A DNA stretch of 10,060 nucleotides from Nitrospinota bacterium. GTDB lineage: Bacteria > Nitrospinota > Nitrospinia > JACRGO01. The stretch covers positions 1-10,060 of the forward strand of contig JACRGO010000208.1 in the NCBI GenBank assembly GCA_016212295.1, written 5' to 3'. Within the stretch, counting starts at the first letter, position 1. Each line of letters begins with the position of its first letter. The notes below the pieces were generated by a model. It did no database searches, was not told the DNA's origin, and worked only from the letters and a program-made list of their open reading frames with translations. A program made the position numbers and the translations under genes. This document shows positions 5,982 to 10,060 of the stretch, one piece after another.

Positions 5982-6001
5982 ACAAAAAACTATAGAAAGA
6001 T

Positions 6002-7975
6002 CTATAAAAAAAGCCGCAGCAAGAAATTAACCAGCCCACCCACAAGGACCGCTATAACAATAATTAAAATATTCGCGAATATGGCCCATCCGGCGCCCAG
6101 TTCCTTGATCATCACCATCGTGTTGGAAATACACGGGATAAATAGTGTTGTCACCACCAGACCCACGATGGTCTGGCAATAATCAACCTCCCCGGCGTCC
6201 ACCATGTGCTTAAAGAACACCGCGCCAAGCTCCCTGCGGGAAAGCACTAGAATAAACACTTCCGTCATTTTGTCAGGAAGAAAAAGAAAGCCGGTGACCA
6301 CTGGCCTAAGTATAATTTTGATAAGGGCAAGGAGGCCGGTCTTTTCCATTGCGAACAACAGGGCCGCTCCTAACACGAACAGGGGCATGGCCTCCACCAG
6401 AAACCACTTGACCCTGTAATACGTTTTCAAGAGAATATGCCTTACGCTGGGAAGGTGGAACGCGGGAAGCTCCATTATAAAGTCAGCCTTCTGTTCCGTG
6501 GGGAACAATCGATTGAGCGCTATTCCGCAAATGATCTGTGTCCCGATCACAGCCGTCATTGTGACCAGCAACACGGAGAAATGCGACGTTGCCATGATGG
6601 CAAGCAAGACCCCCAGTTGGACCGCGCACGGCACGCCCAAGGCAATCAGAAAAGAGGCCACCATTCTCTCCTTTTTAGTCGCCAGCATTCTGGTGGTCAA
6701 CGTGGCCACGGTATTGCACCCATAACCCAAAACCAAGGGAAGAACCGCCTTTCCCGTAAGGCCGAAATAAGACAGAAACCGGTTGGCCAATACGCTTAGA
6801 TTCGGGAGGTATCCAATATCCTCCAAAAAATTGGTGATCATGAAAAAAACTATCAGGATGGGGACCACTGTACCAATGGCGTTAAAAATCCCCATTGTCA
6901 ATATGCCGTAACCGCCCACCAAAAATTCGTTCAGGAACGGATAAGTTACCAGCGATGAAATGGCGCCCGTCAGTGGAGTGAAAATCCACGCATCCAGATT
7001 TCCGGCGATCCTGGTGGCAACAGTGCCTACCCCATAAAAGATTGCCCAAAGGATAGCCATTAAAATCGGCCAGCCAAGAATAATATGGCGCGAGGCCCAG
7101 GCCGCTTTATGGGAAAAACCCGCCGCTTTAAAGGCCGCTCTTTTAACCGATTTTTCCGTTACCCTCTCGGCCCATGCCTCGCGGGCATTGGAAACTGCCT
7201 GCCTGATGCGTGAGGCTGAAGAATTTCTGTATATACCCAGAAGGATTTCATTCATTCTGAAAAAGACTTCCCCTCCGAAATTGGATTCCAGATATCGGGC
7301 TATGTCCTCGTCCCCCATTAGGTACAGAAGCAATAAAGCCCTTGAGGGACGGTCCCGTTCGGGAAAAAGCGCGCCGAATTTTTCCAATGCCTGTTCAATA
7401 AAGGGCGTGTAACGCACCTGTCCTCGAGACAAAGTGATGCTGTAGATCATGTTTTCCAATGCTCTAAGCCCTATGCCATGGACCGCGGCGGTTTCCGCGA
7501 CCGGGGAACCCGTCTCCCTGGCCAATTCCGAGGAATCGATCACTATCCCTTTTCGCGAAGCCTCATCCATCATGTTGAGACAGAATATGGCGGGGATTTC
7601 CAGCTCAAAGATTTGGGCCAGCAGGATAAGGGACTGTTTCAACCGGGTTGCGTCAGCGCAAAAAAGAAGCAACTCAGGGTGCTCCTTCACTAAAATATCA
7701 CGGGTCACCCGTTCGTCCTCCGAGAAAACACTCAGTGACGCGATTCCAGGGGTATCGATTATCTCAAATGGCTCCCCCGCGAAGATGGAGTCCTTCCGGA
7801 TAACGGAGATAGTGGTTTGGGGATAATTGGCCACCAGGGAATAAGAGTTGGAGAATTTATTGAACAGGATGCTCTTGCCCACATTGGTCAGGCCGACAAT
7901 GGCGATCTTGTTCTTGTGCAAGGCCAAAGCGGCTTTTTTCCCGGCTTCGGGGGTGGCATTGAATTGTTGGGTCAT
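6002..7975 (-). CDS. feoB: Ferrous iron transport protein B
   Basis: This is the inner-membrane GTPase-linked ferrous iron permease. It has 657 residues from the ATG at 7975, at the short end of the family range. N-terminal G domain: G1 GLTNVGKS (28-35, where most FeoB have GNPNxGK), G2 around YPQTT (51-55), G3 DTPG (74-77) and G4 NMMDEA (134-139). Then comes the helical bundle, a long membrane domain (about 295-657) with gate motif GYGCN (417-421), VPC (448-450), and the second gate TLFIPCISN (610-618) followed by KELG (624-627). An in-frame ATG at 8032 would add 19 residues but overlaps the predicted promoter start and a repeated sequence, so it is unlikely. No separate feoA is present; the DtxR-type regulator follows. 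Confidence 0.95.
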   Translation of the reverse strand: MTQQFNATPEAGKKAALALHKNKIAIVGLTNVGKSILFNKFSNSYSLVANYPQTTISVIRKDSIFAGEPFEIIDTPGIASLSVFSEDERVTRDILVKEHPELLLFCADATRLKQSLILLAQIFELEIPAIFCLNMMDEASRKGIVIDSSELARETGSPVAETAAVHGIGLRALENMIYSITLSRGQVRYTPFIEQALEKFGALFPERDRPSRALLLLYLMGDEDIARYLESNFGGEVFFRMNEILLGIYRNSSASRIRQAVSNAREAWAERVTEKSVKRAAFKAAGFSHKAAWASRHIILGWPILMAILWAIFYGVGTVATRIAGNLDAWIFTPLTGAISSLVTYPFLNEFLVGGYGILTMGIFNAIGTVVPILIVFFMITNFLEDIGYLPNLSVLANRFLSYFGLTGKAVLPLVLGYGCNTVATLTTRMLATKKERMVASFLIALGVPCAVQLGVLLAIMATSHFSVLLVTMTAVIGTQIICGIALNRLFPTEQKADFIMELPAFHLPSVRHILLKTYYRVKWFLVEAMPLFVLGAALLFAMEKTGLLALIKIILRPVVTGFLFLPDKMTEVFILVLSRRELGAVFFKHMVDAGEVDYCQTIVGLVVTTLFIPCISNTMVMIKELGAGWAIFANILIIVIAVLVGGLVNFLLRLFL

Positions 7976-8001
7976 AATATCATCGAACGTTTGAATACGT
8001 C

Positions 8002-8024
8002 GAAATTTATTTTGATTGCGGCCA
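8002..8024. repeat. 23-bp direct repeat, copy 2, in the feoB leader
   Basis: This is identical to 1943-1965 after dctQ. Here the match stops at the first loop base, so the GGCCGC half of the hairpin seen in copy 1 is missing. It falls within the predicted untranslated leader of feoB. Confidence 0.8.
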
Positions 8025-8037
8025 TACCACACTATGA

Positions 8038-8066
8038 ATTATACTCCACAGACATTCAAACTCCAA
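8038..8066 (-). promoter_or_regulatory. Sigma-70-like promoter for feoB
   Basis: On the minus strand, TTGGAG (8061-8066), a 17-base spacer and a perfect TATAAT (8038-8043) predict transcription starting near 8031. This gives a leader of about 55 bases and makes the ATG at 7975 the likely start. No clear Fur or DtxR operator could be picked out by eye. Confidence 0.6.
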
Positions 8067-8099
8067 AAATGAAAAAAGATGGATTTAAAGTGTTGCCAG

Positions 8100-8393
8100 A
8101 TGTGGCGCTTGTACATAATCAGATGCCGGGACGGCAGCCTGTACACCGGCATTACCACTGAGGTCCGCCGCCGGATGGAGGAGCACCGTGGAATGGGGAA
8201 CAAGGGGGCCAAGTACCTCAGGGGCAGGGGGCCACTGGAACTAGTGTTTCATGTGAAAATAGGAAGCAGGGCCTTGGCGCTGAAGGCGGAGCATAAGGTC
8301 AAGAGGCTGCCTAAGGCGAAAAAGGAAGCCCTGCTGAAAGCCCCGCGAGCCAAGGACATGATTATTGAATTGTTGGGATATTCGAATTTCTAA
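8100..8393 (+). CDS. GIY-YIG nuclease superfamily protein, YhbQ/UPF0213 type
   Basis: This small protein has 97 residues from the ATG at 8100. The GIY-YIG core is visible: LYIIRC (4-9), LYTGITTEVRRRMEEH (14-29), GAKYLRG (36-42) and the helical SRALALKAEHKVKRL (56-70) with Glu64 as the expected metal-binding residue. The pattern follows E. coli YhbQ closely (YTGITTDVERR, GAKALRG, LALRAEYRVK). The family is a single-domain nuclease-like group whose cellular role is poorly defined. An in-frame ATG at 8079 would add MDLKCCQ; 8100 is preferred because family members start next to the W-x-x-Y strand, though neither start has a strong ribosome binding site. It is divergent from feoB and convergent with the aminotransferase gene. 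Confidence 0.88.
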   Translation: MWRLYIIRCRDGSLYTGITTEVRRRMEEHRGMGNKGAKYLRGRGPLELVFHVKIGSRALALKAEHKVKRLPKAKKEALLKAPRAKDMIIELLGYSNF

Positions 8394-8397
8394 TTTT

Positions 8398-8423
8398 GCC
8401 TGAACGGGGGTTTTCATTCAGGC
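8398..8423. terminator. Hairpin between convergent genes, possible terminator
   Basis: GCCTGAA (8398-8404) and TTCAGGC (8417-8423) form a 7-bp perfect stem with a 12-base loop, in the 62-bp gap between two converging genes. A T-rich tract (TTTCTTTTGTTT) comes about 20 bases later rather than directly after the stem. The position supports a terminator; the structure is only moderately convincing. Confidence 0.35.
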
Positions 8424-8455
8424 GCTAAGCATCCCGCAAGCGTTTCTTTTGTTTA

Positions 8456-9568
8456 TTATTTGCCGCAAAACTCCAGAAGGCTTTCGCAAACATATTCAAT
8501 GTGCTCTTCCTTCATTTCCGGATACATAGGCAGGGAAAGGACCTCTTTGGAAATCCGGGAGCTGACAGGAATATCTTTCGCCTTATATCCCAAATGCCGG
8601 AAGGATTCCTGGCCGGATACCGGGATGGGATAATGAACCGCGGTGCTGACGCCCCGTTCCTGCAAAAACCTCTGGCATGCCTCCCTCTCACTGACCCGCA
8701 CGGAATAGAGGTGGTAGACATGTTTATTGCCCGGCAGCTCTTTAGGGAGGATGATCCGCTCGTTTCCTCCTAAAAGGTTGCCATATCTCCTTGCATGCCT
8801 CCTTCTTAAATCATTCCATTGGTCAAGATGCCTTAAGTGGACGCGCAGGACCGCGGCCTGTATGGAGTCCAACCGGCTGTTGAATCCCAGCGTCTTGTGG
8901 ACGTATTTCGCGGCGCTCCCATGCACATGCAAAATTTTCACCTTGGCGGCTATTTCGTCATCGTTAGTAAACACCATCCCGCCGTCCCCTGCCCCGCCCA
9001 GATTTTTCGTGGGAAAAAAGCTTGTGCAGCCGGCATGGCCGATTCCGCTCAACTTCTTTCCGTGGCACTCCCCTCCAAACGCCTGGGCCGAATCCTCGAT
9101 TACCTTAAGGCCATGTTTTTCCGCCAAGGCCATGATTGACTTCATGTCAGCGGCTTGGCCGTACATGTGTACCGGGATAATGGCCTTTGTCTTTTTCGTT
9201 ATTTTTTTCGCCGCCTTTTTAGGGTCGATATTATAGCTGCCAGGCAAGATATCCACCAGGACAGGGGTCGCCCCTGTATAGGCTATGGCTTCCACCGTGG
9301 CTATGAATGTAAACGGCGTGGTTATTACCTCGTCCCCTTTTTTCACACCGCAGGCGAGAAGGGCCAAATGCAATGCGTCAGTCCCTGAAGCCACCCCCAC
9401 GGCATATTTTACTCCGATGTATTCAGAAGCCTCTTTTTCCAGATTGGACACGTCCGGGCCCAGGATAAAATGTCCGCTTTCAAGAACCGAAATAACCGCC
9501 TTCTTTACCTCCTTTTCCACCGTTTTATACCGCGCCACCATGTCCACCAAGGGTACCTTTATCGACAT
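8456..9568 (-). CDS. DegT/DnrJ/EryC1/StrS-family PLP-dependent aminotransferase
   Basis: This 370-residue enzyme belongs to the family that transaminates keto-sugar nucleotides in the synthesis of amino sugars for O-antigens, capsules or glycosylation. The start at 9568 has GGAGG five bases upstream; a TTG at 9580 is less likely. Visible family features: SGTDALHLAL (61-70), FTFIATVEA (86-94), VHMYGQAADM (133-142), IEDSAQAFGG (157-166, Asp159 facing the PLP ring nitrogen), the Schiff-base Lys188 in FFPTKNLGGAGDGG (184-197), LGFNSRLDSIQAA (227-239) and VHYPIPVSGQ (311-320). Length and motifs are complete. The exact sugar substrate cannot be read from the sequence, and no sugar-nucleotide or glycosyltransferase genes are adjacent in the window, so it stands as an isolated gene. 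Confidence 0.93.
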   Translation of the reverse strand: MSIKVPLVDMVARYKTVEKEVKKAVISVLESGHFILGPDVSNLEKEASEYIGVKYAVGVASGTDALHLALLACGVKKGDEVITTPFTFIATVEAIAYTGATPVLVDILPGSYNIDPKKAAKKITKKTKAIIPVHMYGQAADMKSIMALAEKHGLKVIEDSAQAFGGECHGKKLSGIGHAGCTSFFPTKNLGGAGDGGMVFTNDDEIAAKVKILHVHGSAAKYVHKTLGFNSRLDSIQAAVLRVHLRHLDQWNDLRRRHARRYGNLLGGNERIILPKELPGNKHVYHLYSVRVSEREACQRFLQERGVSTAVHYPIPVSGQESFRHLGYKAKDIPVSSRISKEVLSLPMYPEMKEEHIEYVCESLLEFCGK

Positions 9569-9573
9569 TTTAT

Positions 9574-9578
9574 CCTCC
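9574..9578 (-). promoter_or_regulatory. Strong Shine-Dalgarno GGAGG for the aminotransferase
   Basis: GGAGG on the minus strand lies five bases from the ATG at 9568. It decides against the in-frame TTG at 9580, because that start would place the ribosome binding site inside the gene. Confidence 0.75.
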
Positions 9579-9626
9579 AAAAAATTTAATCAAAAGAGTA
9601 ATAGTTCACCCATATACAGTCATTAA

Positions 9627-9789
9627 CTCCAGCCTTCAGGCTGGAGCCTGCGAACAAACTAAGTAGGGCTTTAGCCCTGAGTGTATTTGCCTGTCAGCGC
9701 ACGGCACACTCGGGAGTGCGCCGCAGGGCAGTAAAGTCATGGCTAAAGCCGGGTAGTTGTTTTCGTTTTCTCCGCCATAAATGGCGGAG
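9627..9789. repeat. Array of intergenic hairpins upstream of the aminotransferase
   Basis: Within 163 bp there are several near-perfect stem-loops: CTCCAGCC-TTCA-GGCTGGAG (9627-9646), AGGGCT-TT-AGCCCT (9665-9678), an imperfect 9-bp stem at 9702-9723 around CGGG, GGCT-AA-AGCC (9741-9750) and CTCCGCCAT-AA-ATGGCGGAG (9770-9789). GGCTTTAGCC (9667-9676) is also the reverse complement of 9741-9750, so the array can fold as a larger structure. It has no ORF. It resembles the hairpin repeats scattered in many environmental genomes. Confidence 0.8.
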
Positions 9790-10060
9790 TTATTAAAAAC
9801 CAGTATAACAGATCATTTGGATTAGACCGGGCTGAACTATTACAAAAATTCTTCCTTTATTCTGACATTCTGGCTTCTGACTCCTGAATTCCATGCCATC
9901 TGCTAACTGTTTGATTCATAAGCGAAAAAAATGGAAATTCCTATACTATGAACTTATAGAGCCTACGCATAAATTAAAAAACAACAAATCAATTTTAAAA
10001 AACCCAACAAAATCAATGAGTTAGGATTTTAGGGTCTATGGGTAAATTGAAAACCAGTAA
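9790..10060. other. AT-rich intergenic end of the window
   Basis: No gene is visible. The stretch contains a TTCTGA/TTCTGG-rich segment at about 9857-9886 and AT-rich sequence. AAAACCAGTA recurs at about 9795-9804 and at the very end (10050-10059), and a loosely similar pair (CCTACGCATAAATTAA and TCTATGGGTAAATTGA) lies near 9963 and 10036. These may be edges of a repeat that continues past the window. Confidence 0.4.

Noticed and set aside
7976-8032. Longer feoB start at 8032 adding 19 residues
   Set aside because: It overlaps the predicted transcription start and the 23-bp repeat, and the added residues do not resemble the FeoB N-terminus.
9569-9580. TTG start for the aminotransferase four codons upstream
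   Set aside because: The GGAGG ribosome binding site at 9574-9578 lies within that extension and points to the ATG at 9568.

Overview
The window comes from a Gram-negative bacterium of moderate GC content. A DctP-type periplasmic binding protein, a FeoB iron transporter paired with a DtxR-type regulator that carries a C-terminal FeoA-like domain, and long AT-rich intergenic spacers full of palindromic repeats together suggest a deltaproteobacterial or Nitrospinota-like lineage. That assignment is an impression from gene style; no rRNA or other marker gene is present.

Layout: 1-320 is non-coding and holds one arm of a 91-bp inverted repeat plus a CGCAAAG-rich repeat. 321-1942 (+) encodes two TRAP transporter subunits, a DctP-like binding protein and a DctQ-like small permease; the large permease DctM is not in the window. 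1943-2965 is about 1 kb with no credible gene, but it holds the second 91-bp arm, an 18-bp perfect hairpin, a perfect FNR-type palindrome and a perfect 42-bp inverted repeat. 2966-5104 (-) encodes a secreted 712-residue protein with TolB/PD40-like propeller repeats and Asn/Asp/Pro/Gly linkers. 5198-7975 (-) is an iron locus, feoB followed by a DtxR-family regulator. 8100-8393 (+) encodes a small GIY-YIG protein of the YhbQ type. 8456-9568 (-) encodes a DegT/DnrJ/EryC1/StrS-family PLP aminotransferase. 9569-10060 is intergenic and contains an array of hairpins.

How the genes work together: feoB and the DtxR-type gene lie on one strand, consistent with ferrous iron uptake and its metal-responsive control. 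The TRAP pair would need a DctM from elsewhere to transport anything. Its binding protein appears to have Trp where classical DctP proteins carry the carboxylate-binding Arg, so its ligand may not be a simple organic acid. The PD40 protein, the GIY-YIG protein and the aminotransferase have no evident functional link to their neighbours.

The most unusual content is non-coding. The 91-bp inverted repeat (88/91 identical) encloses the TRAP genes, and several other palindromic or periodic repeat families sit in nearly every intergenic gap. No CRISPR array, tRNA, rRNA, transposase or integrase was found.
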